Shown piece after piece: positions 30,235 to 38,610 of a stretch of DNA of 54,396 nucleotides. The DNA is from an uncultured Bacteroidia bacterium (GTDB lineage: Bacteria; Bacteroidota; Bacteroidia; Bacteroidales; UBA932), in contig CACZUR010000024.1 in assembly GCA_902784435.1 (NCBI GenBank), positions 1 to 54,396 of the forward strand. Reading direction: 5' to 3'. Below the pieces are notes generated by a model. That model was given only the letters and a program-made list of their open reading frames with translations. It was not told where the DNA came from and ran no database searches. Position numbers and translations under genes: made by a program. Every line of letters begins with the position of its first letter. Position 1 is the first letter of the stretch.

Positions 30235-31058
30235 TGGGAAAACTGATTCTGGGAACTGTGCAGTTCGGGCTGCAGTACGGTGTGAACTCGGCGGGAAGGC
30301 CCGGTGAGGATGCCGTGCGGGATATCCTGGCGGCGGCCTGGCAGGGCGGAATAGACACCCTGGACACTTCCAGCGCCTATGGCAACGCAGAGGAAGTGCT
30401 GGGCCGGTGCCGGAAAGACCCTTTCCGCCTCATTTCCAAATATCCGGCAGGGGCGGGTCCGGTGGCAGAAGTGTTGGCAAAGAGCCTCTCTCGCCTGGGC
30501 ACAGACCGCCTGTACGGTTATCTGCTGCATCATTTCAGCGTTTTCCGGGAGAATCCCGCCATCTGGGAGGAATTCCTGCAGCTGAAGGCCGATGGCCGCG
30601 TGCAGAAGCTGGGCTTCTCCCTGTACGAACCGGAAGAACTGGCGTTCATCCTGGAGCAGGGAGTACCCTTTGACCTGCTGCAGATTCCCTTCAATGTGTT
30701 TGACCGGAAATTCCTGCCTTACATGGAGGAGTTGCACGGCAAGGGTGTGGAAATCCATGTGCGCAGCACTTTCCTGCAGGGGCTTTTCTTCAAGGACCGG
30801 AATGCCCTTCCGGCCCGGTTGCAGCCGCTGCGAAAGTACCTGCTCCAGCTGGACGGTTTTGCCCGGGAGAACGGCCTTTCCGTGGCGGAAGTGGCCCTGA
30901 ATGCCAATCTGCAGCATCCCTGCATAGACGGCGTACTCATTGGTGTAGACAACCTGCAGCAGCTGCAGAGCAACCTGCAGGCCGTGAAGGACACGCCCGT
31001 GCACCTGGATGTGGAAGTAAAAGAGAAAGAACTGTTGAACCCCGTTAATTGGAATTGA
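30234..31058 (+). CDS. Aldo-keto reductase family protein
   Basis: A 274-aa (beta/alpha)8-barrel oxidoreductase. It starts KLILGTVQFGLQYGVN, the AKR beginning used in nonulosonate clusters. The catalytic-region residues are DTSSAYGNAEEVLG (Asp/Tyr) and ISKYPAGAG (Lys), with the His in YGYLLHHFSVF; together these give the Asp-Tyr-Lys-His set. The C-terminal NADP-binding part has VLIGVDNLQQLQSN. A sugar oxidation or reduction step in this glycan pathway is inferred from context. Such AKRs recur with SpsF-like and class-III aminotransferase genes in uncharacterised nonulosonic-acid loci. Confidence 0.85.
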   Translation: MGKLILGTVQFGLQYGVNSAGRPGEDAVRDILAAAWQGGIDTLDTSSAYGNAEEVLGRCRKDPFRLISKYPAGAGPVAEVLAKSLSRLGTDRLYGYLLHHFSVFRENPAIWEEFLQLKADGRVQKLGFSLYEPEELAFILEQGVPFDLLQIPFNVFDRKFLPYMEELHGKGVEIHVRSTFLQGLFFKDRNALPARLQPLRKYLLQLDGFARENGLSVAEVALNANLQHPCIDGVLIGVDNLQQLQSNLQAVKDTPVHLDVEVKEKELLNPVNWN

Positions 31059-31059
31059 T

Positions 31060-31833
31060 ATGAAGGTTCTGGCCATTACGCAGGCGCGCTACGGATCCAC
31101 CCGGCTCCCTGCCAAGATACTGAAGGAAGTGGACGGAAAAACGCTGCTGGAGATCCACCTGCGGCGTATTCTGCAGGCCCGCTGCATCAGCGGCCTCAAG
31201 ATTGCCACCACGGATGAGGAAGGGTCCCGTTTCATTGTGGCGGTGGCCGACAAGGTGGGGGTTTCCTACCACAAGGGCAGCGTAGACGATGTCCTGTCGC
31301 GCTTTTACCACACGGCGGCCCCGGAGCAGCCGGAATGGGTGATCCGTTTCACGTCGGACTGCCCGCTCATCGACCCCACCATCATCGAGGATATCGTAGC
31401 CTTTGCCGTAGCGCACGACTACGACTATGTGCACACAGACCCCAAGTGCTTCCCCGACGGCCTGGATACGGAAGTCATGCGCTTCAGCGCCCTGGAAAGG
31501 GCCTACCAGGAGGCCAACCTTACTTCCGAGCGGGAACACGTTACTCCGTACATCTGGAAGAACGGTACGGCCCGGGGCGGCAGCCTGTTCAAGACTTTTG
31601 ATTTCCAGAACAAGGAAGGCGTCTACGATGCGTCGGATTACCGCATTACCATAGACGAACCCGAGGACTTCGAGGTGCTCAAGGCCCTGATCCAGGCCCT
31701 GGGTCCGGACCGTTACTGGAAAGAGTATATAGATTACCTGCTGGCCCATCCGGAGATTAAGCGGATGAACAGCCGGTTCGGATACAACGAGGGCTACGAC
31801 AAGTCCCTCCAAAACGACAAAGCAATCAAGTAG
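31060..31833 (+). CDS. SpsF/NeuA-like nucleotidyltransferase
   Basis: A 257-aa cytidylyltransferase-like protein in the position of PseF, which would activate the sugar acid with CTP. The N-terminal nucleotide-binding motif is ITQARYGSTRLPAKIL (A-R-x-G-S-x-R-x-P-x-K pattern), followed by VIRFTSDCPLIDPT with the metal-binding Asp. The family label SpsF covers both spore-coat and nonulosonate enzymes; context favours the latter. It follows the aldo-keto reductase by one base and precedes the class-III aminotransferase by two. Confidence 0.82.
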   Translation: MKVLAITQARYGSTRLPAKILKEVDGKTLLEIHLRRILQARCISGLKIATTDEEGSRFIVAVADKVGVSYHKGSVDDVLSRFYHTAAPEQPEWVIRFTSDCPLIDPTIIEDIVAFAVAHDYDYVHTDPKCFPDGLDTEVMRFSALERAYQEANLTSEREHVTPYIWKNGTARGGSLFKTFDFQNKEGVYDASDYRITIDEPEDFEVLKALIQALGPDRYWKEYIDYLLAHPEIKRMNSRFGYNEGYDKSLQNDKAIK

Positions 31834-31835
31834 AT

Positions 31836-33143
31836 ATGGGAAAAGGACAAGAGCTATACAAGAAGGCGAAAACCCTGATACCGGGTGGTACCAGCCTGCT
31901 TTCCAAGCGTCCGGAGCAGCTGCTTCCGGAGCAGTGGCCGGCTTATTACAGCAAATCCAAGGGCTGCCATGTGTGGGACCTGGACGGTCGGGAGTACATA
32001 GACTGCGGCCTCATGGGCGTGGGCACCAATACCCTGGGCTATGCCCGGGAAGAAGTGGACGAGGCTGTGATGAAAGTGGTCCGGGACGGTAACCTGACCA
32101 CGCTCAACTGCCCCGAGGAAGTGTATCTGGCGGAACGCCTGATCCAGATGAATCCCTGGGCAGGCGGTGTTCGCTACACCCGCGGCGGCGGCGAGGCCAA
32201 TTCCATGTGCGTGCGCATCGCCCGCGCTTTCACAGGCAAGGACAAAGTGGCCATCTGCGGCTACCATGGCTGGCACGACTGGTATGTATCCGTGAACCTG
32301 GGAGAGAACGATGCCCTGGCCGGGCATCTGCTTCCGGGCATTCCCACCGCCGGTGTTCCCAAGGGGCTCCGCGGTACGTCCATCCCTTTCCATTACAACG
32401 ACTTCGAGGAAATCGAGGGCATCATCCGCAATACCCCGGACCTGGCGGCCGTGAAAATGGAGGTATGCCGCAACTTCGGCCCGGCCGAAGGATACCTGGA
32501 GCACATCCGCAGCCTGTGCAACGAATATGGCGTGGTGCTCATCTTCGACGAGTGCACTTCCGGCTTCCGCGAAACCTTCGGCGGTCTGCACAAGAAATAC
32601 GGCGTGTACCCGGACATGACCATCTATTCCAAGACCATGGGCAACGGCTATGTGATTGCTGCTGTGTTGGGCAAAAAGGAGATCATGGACGCCGCACAGG
32701 GCTCCTGGATCAGCAGTACCTTCTGGACAGACCGCATCGGCCCTACCGCCGCGCTCGCGGCCCTGGATGTGATGGAAAAGACCCGCTCCTGGGAATTCAT
32801 CACCCGGCAGGGCCTCAAGAACAAGGAACGCTGGCAGGCACTGGCCGACAAATATGGCCTGAAGATCAACCAGTGGGGCATTCCCGCCCTGGCCGGCTAT
32901 ACCTTCGACAGCCCCCATGCGCTGGCCTACAAGACCTACATTACGCAGGAAATGCTCAAGAAAGGCTACATCGCCGGTACGCTGATGTACACCTGCCTGG
33001 AACACACAGACCAGGTGCTGGAAGACTATTACCAGGCCCTGGATCCCATCTTTGCCGATATCCGCGACTTCGAGGACGGCCGGGACGTGATGAAGGCCCT
33101 GGAGGAGCCCGTGTGCCAGTCCGGTTTCAAACGCTTGAATTAA
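31836..33143 (+). CDS. Class-III aminotransferase (glutamate-1-semialdehyde aminomutase-like)
   Basis: A 435-aa PLP enzyme. The Schiff-base lysine is in YSKTMGNGYVIAA (about residue 268). The PLP-phosphate region is TRGGGEANSMCVRIARAF, and the Asp that contacts the PLP nitrogen is in LIFDECTSGFRET. It resembles HemL but sits in a glycan operon, so it probably installs an amino group on a sugar or three-carbon unit rather than making aminolevulinate. Together with the AKR and SpsF-like enzyme it suggests a sugar-acid more elaborate than standard pseudaminic acid. Gaps to its neighbours are 2 and 1 bp. Confidence 0.83.
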   Translation: MGKGQELYKKAKTLIPGGTSLLSKRPEQLLPEQWPAYYSKSKGCHVWDLDGREYIDCGLMGVGTNTLGYAREEVDEAVMKVVRDGNLTTLNCPEEVYLAERLIQMNPWAGGVRYTRGGGEANSMCVRIARAFTGKDKVAICGYHGWHDWYVSVNLGENDALAGHLLPGIPTAGVPKGLRGTSIPFHYNDFEEIEGIIRNTPDLAAVKMEVCRNFGPAEGYLEHIRSLCNEYGVVLIFDECTSGFRETFGGLHKKYGVYPDMTIYSKTMGNGYVIAAVLGKKEIMDAAQGSWISSTFWTDRIGPTAALAALDVMEKTRSWEFITRQGLKNKERWQALADKYGLKINQWGIPALAGYTFDSPHALAYKTYITQEMLKKGYIAGTLMYTCLEHTDQVLEDYYQALDPIFADIRDFEDGRDVMKALEEPVCQSGFKRLN

Positions 33144-33144
33144 C

Positions 33145-34140
33145 ATGACTTACGCTTGTCTTCACCGGCAGGAATGCCACCTGGGAGCCTACAGTCTGGT
33201 ACCCATCCGGTACCAGGACCGCCTGGCCATCATGCGCTGGCGCAACCAGCAAATCTACCATTTGCGGCAGGTGCGGCCCCTTACCGAAGAAGACCAGCAG
33301 AAGTACTTCGACACGGTGGTGGCCGGGCTTTTTCCCCAGCCTCATCCGGATCAGGTGCTGTTTTCCTATCTGGAAAACGGCGTATGCATCGGCTATGGCG
33401 GTCTGGTGCACATCAACTGGACAGACCGCGTGGCAGAGGTGTCCTTCATCATGGACACGGCGCTGGAGGCCCATTCCTTTGCCCTGCACTGGACCAACTA
33501 CCTGACAATGCTCTTTCAGGTGGCCTTCGGCGATTTGCAGCTGCATAAGCTCTTTACCTATGCCTTCGACCTTCGGCCCCACCTGTATCCCGTGCTGGAA
33601 GCCGCCGGTTTTGTGCGGGAGGCAACCCTGAAGGAGCACTGCCTGTTCGAAGGGCAGTATAAGGATGTGGTCATCCACTCGTTCATTGCTTACAAGATCG
33701 TCAATTACGTGGACTGTTCGCGGGAGCGGCTGCTGGAAATCCTCGCGCTCCGCAACCGCGACGACATCCGCTGCCGGATGGTGAATCCCGAACGGATTTC
33801 CGTCGAGGACCACCTCGGGTTCGTAGAGCGCCTGAAAGGCCGCAAGGACCGGCTTTACTATGCCGTGCTGAAGGGGGATACCCTGGTGGGAACGTATAAC
33901 CTTACCCAGGAGGCCCCCGGCATTTGGGAACGCGGCATCATCGCAGCTCCCCAGACGCAGGGGACGGGGGAGACGGCCCGCTGGGAACGCCAGATCCTGG
34001 GCTCGCTGCCCGCTGATATCAAGGCCCTGAGCGCCAAAGTGAAAGAGGATAACCTCCGCTCGGTCCGCTACCATGAAAAAATGGGTTTCCGGGAGCAGTC
34101 CCGCGACGGGGAGTATATCTATTACCGATTGCCGTTATGA
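33145..34140 (+). CDS. Tandem GNAT acetyltransferase (PseH-like)
   Basis: A 331-aa protein made of two GNAT domains. The first (residues about 15-185) begins with a PseH-like substrate loop IMRWRNQQIYHLRQVRPLT and has the acetyl-CoA-region pattern around LHKLFTYAFDLRPHLYPVLE and AAGFVREATLKEH. The second (about 190-331) repeats the layout with LALRNRDDIRCRMVNPERIS and ends HEKMGFREQSRDGEYIYYR. PseH acetylates the 4-amino group before PseG acts. No PseG hydrolase is encoded here, so the second domain or another gene must cover that step, or the route differs. It overlaps pseI by 4 nt (ATGA). Confidence 0.78.
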   Translation: MTYACLHRQECHLGAYSLVPIRYQDRLAIMRWRNQQIYHLRQVRPLTEEDQQKYFDTVVAGLFPQPHPDQVLFSYLENGVCIGYGGLVHINWTDRVAEVSFIMDTALEAHSFALHWTNYLTMLFQVAFGDLQLHKLFTYAFDLRPHLYPVLEAAGFVREATLKEHCLFEGQYKDVVIHSFIAYKIVNYVDCSRERLLEILALRNRDDIRCRMVNPERISVEDHLGFVERLKGRKDRLYYAVLKGDTLVGTYNLTQEAPGIWERGIIAAPQTQGTGETARWERQILGSLPADIKALSAKVKEDNLRSVRYHEKMGFREQSRDGEYIYYRLPL

Positions 34141-35150
34141 GTAAGACCTTCATTGTGGCCGAACTGTCCGCCAACCACGGACACCGGCTGGACATAGCGC
34201 TGGAATCTGTCCGGGCGGCCAAGGCTGCCGGGGCCGATGCCGTGAAAATCCAGACCTATACGGCCGATACCATTACCCTGGACTGCCAGAAGCCCGATTT
34301 TCAGGTAAAAGGCACCCTTTGGGACGGTCGTACACTGTACCATCTCTATCAGGAGGCCTATACCCCCTGGGAGTGGCACAAGGCCATCTTCGAAGAGGCT
34401 GCGAAGGCCGGTCTGGTGTGTTTTTCCACGCCCTTCGACAAGTCGGCCGTAGACTTCCTGGAGGGCTTGGGCAACCCTTACTGCAAGATTGCCAGCTTTG
34501 AGATTACGGATACCCCGCTCATCGCCTATGCGGCTTCTAAAGGAAAGCCCATGATCATTTCTACCGGCGTGGCGCTGCCGGAAGACATCGCCCTGGCGGT
34601 GGAAACCTGCCGGAAGGCCGGCAACGGGGACATTACGCTCCTCAAGTGCACATCGTCCTATCCGGCGCCCGTAGAAGACGCCAACCTGCGCACGATGGTG
34701 GACATGAAGGAGCGCTACGGGGTTAAGGTGGGCCTGTCGGACCATACGATGGGTTACGATGTGGCTGTGGCAGCGGTAGCGCTGGGTGCCACCCTGGTGG
34801 AAAAACACTTTATCCTGGACCGCAGCATCGGCGGACCTGACGCCGCTTTTTCCATGGAAAAGGAGGAGTTCGCGGCCATGGTCAAAGCCATCCGCAATGT
34901 GGAAAAGGCGCTGGGAAGCGTGACCTACCCCACCGACCCTGCGACCATTAAAGGCCGGGAGTTCTGCCGCTCGCTGTATGTGGCGCGGGACATGAAGGCC
35001 GGAGAGGTCATTACGGAGGAAAATGTGCGCAGCGTGCGCCCGGGCTTCGGCCTGCATCCGCGCTATCTGCCGCAGCTGCTGGGCCGGCGCCTCCGCCGGG
35101 ATGCCACGCTGGGAGAGCGTTTCACTTTAGATATGCTGGAAGATGATTAA
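34137..35150 (+). CDS. pseI: Pseudaminic acid synthase-like (NeuB family)
   Basis: A 337-aa enzyme that condenses a six-carbon diacetamido sugar with phosphoenolpyruvate to a nine-carbon nonulosonic acid. The NeuB barrel shows FIVAELSANHGHRLDIALE, GADAVKIQTYTADTITLD, CFSTPFDKSAVDFLE, KIASFEITD and GLSDHTMGYDVAVAA, with EKHFILDRSIGGPDAAFSM marking the Pse rather than the Neu subgroup. The C-terminal SAF/antifreeze-like domain (about 280-337) is present (SLYVARDMKAGEVITEENVR). It overlaps rfbC by 8 nt. It is the clearest proof that the operon makes a nonulosonic acid. Confidence 0.92.
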   Translation: MSKTFIVAELSANHGHRLDIALESVRAAKAAGADAVKIQTYTADTITLDCQKPDFQVKGTLWDGRTLYHLYQEAYTPWEWHKAIFEEAAKAGLVCFSTPFDKSAVDFLEGLGNPYCKIASFEITDTPLIAYAASKGKPMIISTGVALPEDIALAVETCRKAGNGDITLLKCTSSYPAPVEDANLRTMVDMKERYGVKVGLSDHTMGYDVAVAAVALGATLVEKHFILDRSIGGPDAAFSMEKEEFAAMVKAIRNVEKALGSVTYPTDPATIKGREFCRSLYVARDMKAGEVITEENVRSVRPGFGLHPRYLPQLLGRRLRRDATLGERFTLDMLEDD

Positions 35151-35721
35151 CGTAGTAAAGACGCAAATACCCGGCGTGGTCATCATCGAACCGCGTGTGT
35201 TCGGCGATGCGCGGGGCTATTTCCTGGAAAGCTGGAGCCAGCGGGACTTCGATGCCGCGGTGCGTCCGGTGCATTTCGTACAGGACAATGAGAGTAAAAG
35301 CAGGTACGGCGTGGTACGCGGCCTGCACTACCAGAAAGGCGCTTCCTCGCAAAGCAAACTGGTGCGCGTGGTCAGCGGCCGTGTGCTGGACGTGGCGGTG
35401 GATATCCGTCGCGGGTCGCCGTGGTTCGGCAAGCATGTGACGTGCGAACTCAGCGGGGAAAACCATCGGCAATTCTTCATTCCCAAGGGCTTTGCGCACG
35501 GTTTTGCCGTCCTGAGCCCGGAGGCCGTTTTCCAGTACAAGTGCGACATGCCTTACGTCCCCGAGGCCGAAGGCGCCATCGCATGGAACGATCCTGCCCT
35601 GGGGATTGACTGGGGCCTCCCGGAGGCCGATATCCTGCTGTCGGAAAAGGACCGGCACCACGCTCCGCTGGCCCTGACGGAGGATCTTTTCGATTATTCA
35701 CAAGACCTGTACGCCTTATGA
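35143..35721 (+). CDS. rfbC: dTDP-4-dehydrorhamnose 3,5-epimerase
   Basis: A 192-aa cupin enzyme for the third step of dTDP-L-rhamnose synthesis. The family markers are all present: EPRVFGDARGYFLESW, FVQDNESKSRYGVVRGLHYQ (catalytic His), LVRVVSGRVLDVAVDIRRGS, FIPKGFAHGFAVLS (catalytic region) and the C-terminal IAWNDPALGIDWGL. The length is typical. It lies between pseI and rfbD with overlapping ends. The first two rhamnose genes, rfbA and rfbB, are not in this window. Confidence 0.95.
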   Translation: MINVVKTQIPGVVIIEPRVFGDARGYFLESWSQRDFDAAVRPVHFVQDNESKSRYGVVRGLHYQKGASSQSKLVRVVSGRVLDVAVDIRRGSPWFGKHVTCELSGENHRQFFIPKGFAHGFAVLSPEAVFQYKCDMPYVPEAEGAIAWNDPALGIDWGLPEADILLSEKDRHHAPLALTEDLFDYSQDLYAL

Positions 35722-36659
35722 GAATCCTTGTTACAGGGGCCTGCGGGCAGCTCGGGACCAGCCTGCGTCCGCTCCTTCCGGATGCCGTATTTACAGACAT
35801 AGTGGAAGCGCCCGGCACGCGTCGGCTGGATATCACGGATTTGCCTGCCATCCGCACCCTGATTACCGCAGAGAAGATAGACTGCATCGTGAACTGCGCC
35901 GCTTTCACGAATGTAGATGCGGCCGAAGACCAGCCGGAACTGGCAGAACTTCTGAATGCCAAGGCCGTGGAGAATCTGGCCGTAGCCATGCGGGAAGCCG
36001 GCGGTTTCCTCCTGCACATCTCTACGGACTATGTCTTTGGCGGCGAATCCCTGAATACGCCCATCCGGGAAACCCAGACGGGGAAACCCACCGGGGTGTA
36101 TGGCCTTACCAAGCTCCATGGGGAAGAAGCCATCCGGCGCACGGGCGTCCGCTCCATCATCCTCCGCACGGCCTGGCTGTACAGCGAATTCGGCAGGAAC
36201 TTCGTGAAGACCATGCTGCGCCTCACCGCCGAACGGCCCTCCCTGAAGGTGGTTTTCGACCAGGTGGGAACTCCCACCTACGCCGGGGATCTGGCCGATG
36301 CCATCGTTCGCATCCTGCATCAGGAGGATCGCGCCAAGGAGGACGGCACTCCTAAGGGAGCATCGGCCTTCTCTTTAGCGACCGCAGGAGTGCCGTCCTC
36401 CTTGTCTTCCTGTCGTGTGTTCCATTACACGAATGAGGGCGTGTGCTCGTGGTACGACTTTGCCAAGGCCATTGCGGCTTATGCAGGGCACACGGGCTGC
36501 GAGATTCTGCCTTGCCATTCCAGCGAATTCCCGTCCAAGGTGGTCCGTCCGGCCTATTCGGTGCTGGACAAGACCCTGATCAAGGAATCTTTCTCACTGA
36601 AAATACCTTATTGGACAGACGCTTTGCAGCGCTGCCTGAAGGGACTTCTGCAGGGGTGA
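35718..36659 (+). CDS. rfbD: dTDP-4-dehydrorhamnose reductase with a palindromic insert
   Basis: The final enzyme of dTDP-L-rhamnose synthesis, NADPH-dependent. The N-terminus is MRILVTGACGQLGTSLRPLL. The catalytic YxxxK is in GKPTGVYGLTKLHGEEA (Tyr about 131), with STDYVFGG and DQVGTPTYAGDLADAI. The protein has 313 aa where 280-295 is normal. The extra stretch, DGTPKGASAFSLATAGVPSS, corresponds exactly to the family-A element at 36335-36404 and lies between the helix DLADAIVRIL and the strand VFHYTNEGVCSWYDF, a loop where RmlD homologues connect directly. The last 80 bp overlap the 3' end of the convergent fimbrial gene. Confidence 0.93.
   Translation: MRILVTGACGQLGTSLRPLLPDAVFTDIVEAPGTRRLDITDLPAIRTLITAEKIDCIVNCAAFTNVDAAEDQPELAELLNAKAVENLAVAMREAGGFLLHISTDYVFGGESLNTPIRETQTGKPTGVYGLTKLHGEEAIRRTGVRSIILRTAWLYSEFGRNFVKTMLRLTAERPSLKVVFDQVGTPTYAGDLADAIVRILHQEDRAKEDGTPKGASAFSLATAGVPSSLSSCRVFHYTNEGVCSWYDFAKAIAAYAGHTGCEILPCHSSEFPSKVVRPAYSVLDKTLIKESFSLKIPYWTDALQRCLKGLLQG
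36335..36404 (+). repeat. Family-A palindromic element, copy 4 (in rfbD)
   Basis: The clearest copy. Nineteen perfectly paired bases in each arm (36335-36353 and 36386-36404) flank a 32-nt core containing GGAGCATCGGCCTTCTCTTT then AGCGAC. It is translated as GASAFSLA and accounts for the extra residues in RfbD. Confidence 0.9.
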
Positions 36660-37470
36660 CCGTTATGCCGTAGCAGGTATTTCTTGTGACGGCGCCCAGT
36701 TCTACCCTGTAGGAAAGATAGGCTCCCGGAGCGGAGTGCCACTTGGGTGAGTGGTACTCCGTTTTGATTTCCAGAAAGGCTTTTCCGGAGTGGTCTTCCA
36801 GCAGATAGAAGGAGAGGGGTTTCCTCTCGTTCAGGGGGGCCAGTTCCCGTCCTTCCTTCCGGAAACCGCGGGTAAAGCGGTCTTCCGCAGTGCTGGGTGC
36901 AAAAGGGGTTACGGAGGAGGGGCAGTTGCCCACGGTCACTTCCCGGACCAGCCATTTTACGTCGTCCGGGAGGGCGCTGTAGTCCACCTGCAGGTCGATC
37001 CGCGCCATGAGCCTTTCCAGCGGCAGCTCCACGCGTTCTCCCAGCACCGTTTCCTCTAGGCAGGCGGCCATGGGCAGGCCCCGGCTGTATTCGTCCGGAT
37101 AGGCCAGGTGATGGCGGTATTCCCGGGCCTGGTCCATGGACAGGCAGGGGAGTTCGTAGCCCAGGTTCACGGCGGCCAGCACGGTATAAGGCACTTCCCG
37201 CAGCAGGGCGGTGCTGTATTCGATGTGGCCGTCCTGCAGCTGCAAGGCCCTTGCGGGCACATATACCTTCTCTTCCAAGTCGCCGAAGGCATTGTAGATG
37301 AGAAGGTTGTAGTCGCTGATGCGCACCTCGTCAGGGTCTGCTGCACGCGTGGGAATCTGTCCCGGCAATTCGAGGATGAGAGACGTCTGGAAGTACGGGT
37401 TTTCCTCACGCGTGCAGGCAGTTGCCCCATAGACAATACCTAACAAAAACATTAACGCAGACGCTCTCAT
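36580..37470 (-). CDS. FimB/Mfa2-type fimbrial lipoprotein
   Basis: The 296-aa protein starts with a lipoprotein signal (MRASALMFLLGIVYGATACT; lipobox GATAC with Cys at 19). Its body has the Mfa2/FimB pattern: RISDYNLLIYNAFGDLEEKVYV near residue 50, the paired beta-sandwich domains and the C-terminal RNTCYGITVTPAEVP. Such proteins anchor and cap the short fimbriae of Bacteroidales on the outer membrane. Its last 80 bp are antisense to the end of rfbD. It overlaps the upstream lipoprotein gene by 4 nt. No fimbrillin gene is present in the window. Confidence 0.75.
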   Translation of the reverse strand: MRASALMFLLGIVYGATACTREENPYFQTSLILELPGQIPTRAADPDEVRISDYNLLIYNAFGDLEEKVYVPARALQLQDGHIEYSTALLREVPYTVLAAVNLGYELPCLSMDQAREYRHHLAYPDEYSRGLPMAACLEETVLGERVELPLERLMARIDLQVDYSALPDDVKWLVREVTVGNCPSSVTPFAPSTAEDRFTRGFRKEGRELAPLNERKPLSFYLLEDHSGKAFLEIKTEYHSPKWHSAPGAYLSYRVELGAVTRNTCYGITVTPAEVPSGSAAKRLSNKVFSVRKIP

Positions 37471-38453
37471 AGGCTTAGGTTTTTGGAATCCCCCCGGGAC
37501 CAGGGAACAGTAAGGGTTTCTATTGTGACAGTGCCGCTTTCCACGGGCGTGTGGGCATCCGGTGAACCCTTGCGGCGGAGGGTCAGATGCAGGTCGTATC
37601 GGCCCCCCGGCCGGATGCCCCTAAGGGGAATGGGGTAGTAGCAGTAATCCTCTCCGATGCTTCCGCTAAGCACCAGACGGCTGCGCGGACCGGGGTAAAA
37701 GTAAAAGGAACGGTTCAGGTACACTCTTTCCGGGCCGATGGCACCCGTCCCTTCCTGGAGGACCATCTCGGGATGCGGTAACTGCATAACGGCGCAGCTG
37801 TCCGCTTCTCCGTCGTTGATCCAGGATACGGGTGCCCTGTCTCCAGCGCCCAGGGGATGCATTTCGGTGCCGGCAAATTGGATGTAGAGCTTGTCGGACA
37901 GCAAGGGGGTGCCGGCGTAGGGGAGGCCGCTGAAGTCGCAGGAGACAGAACAGAGCCGTATACAGGTCAGAAGGGGGTGGAGCGTGAGTTCCAGATGCCG
38001 GGAAGCGCCCGGCTGCAGCCGGACTTCACCGGCGAGGAGGGGTTTTTCGGGAGATTCATCGGCCAGGCGGAAACTGTACTTGCAAAGCTGCGGGTACGAG
38101 GCCAGGTCCCACCAGGCGCCGCTGTCTCCGGCCCGGGTGCTCAGAACGGCCAATTGCACCGCCGCTTCCGATGAAACCCCATATACGGGTGTACCCCGTG
38201 CAGGCGCGGGCAGCTGCTGGTAAGCATCCAGGCGGCCTTCCGCGTCAAAGAAGAACAGGTCCAGGGCGTCGGCCTCATAACCTTTGGTATGGATGGCCGC
38301 CGGTATGGGAATGGGGCCGATGGGAATGCAACCGCAGAAAAAGGCCGGACACTGCAAGAGCGCAGCGATAGTTGCCACAGAGGTGTGGCGAAAAGAAGAT
38401 CTCCAGAATGTGGATGTAGCAAACGAATGAAGTGGAATCCGGCCTGTTTTCAT
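37467..38453 (-). CDS. Fimbria-associated lipoprotein-like protein
   Basis: I chose the ATG at 38453, which leaves a basic N-terminus and a hydrophobic stretch (TIAALLQCPAFFCGC) ending in a possible lipobox cysteine; an upstream in-frame start would lie inside the terminator region. The 328-aa product has a first domain with DALDLFFFDAEGRLDAYQQL, resembling the opening of Bacteroidales fimbrial tip proteins, and ends with SGTVTIETLTVPWSRG, a strand pattern seen in fimbrillin-like beta-sandwiches. I cannot name the family firmly. Tight coupling to the FimB/Mfa2-like gene supports a shared role in a surface appendage. Confidence 0.65.
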   Translation of the reverse strand: MKTGRIPLHSFATSTFWRSSFRHTSVATIAALLQCPAFFCGCIPIGPIPIPAAIHTKGYEADALDLFFFDAEGRLDAYQQLPAPARGTPVYGVSSEAAVQLAVLSTRAGDSGAWWDLASYPQLCKYSFRLADESPEKPLLAGEVRLQPGASRHLELTLHPLLTCIRLCSVSCDFSGLPYAGTPLLSDKLYIQFAGTEMHPLGAGDRAPVSWINDGEADSCAVMQLPHPEMVLQEGTGAIGPERVYLNRSFYFYPGPRSRLVLSGSIGEDYCYYPIPLRGIRPGGRYDLHLTLRRKGSPDAHTPVESGTVTIETLTVPWSRGDSKNLSL

Positions 38454-38493
38454 TGCGGTCAAACGGTTTTTTGTCTGCCGCAAAACTATAAAA

Positions 38494-38522
38494 CAAGGCC
38501 GGCTAATCCAAAGCCGGCCTTG
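38494..38522 (-). terminator. Intrinsic terminator of the nqr operon
   Basis: CAAGGCCGGCT (38494-38504) and AGCCGGCCTTG (38512-38522) form an 11-bp stem with a 7-nt loop. On the minus strand the stem is followed by TTTTATAGTTTT. It lies about 90 bp beyond the nqrF stop. Confidence 0.8.
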
Positions 38523-38610
38523 CAAAAAGTGTTGTATCACAGTTTTTATTGAAAAGTTTTTCTGTTTTAAAGGTAAAATCCTTTGAAAAAAAACTGTTTC
38601 TTATGATTTT

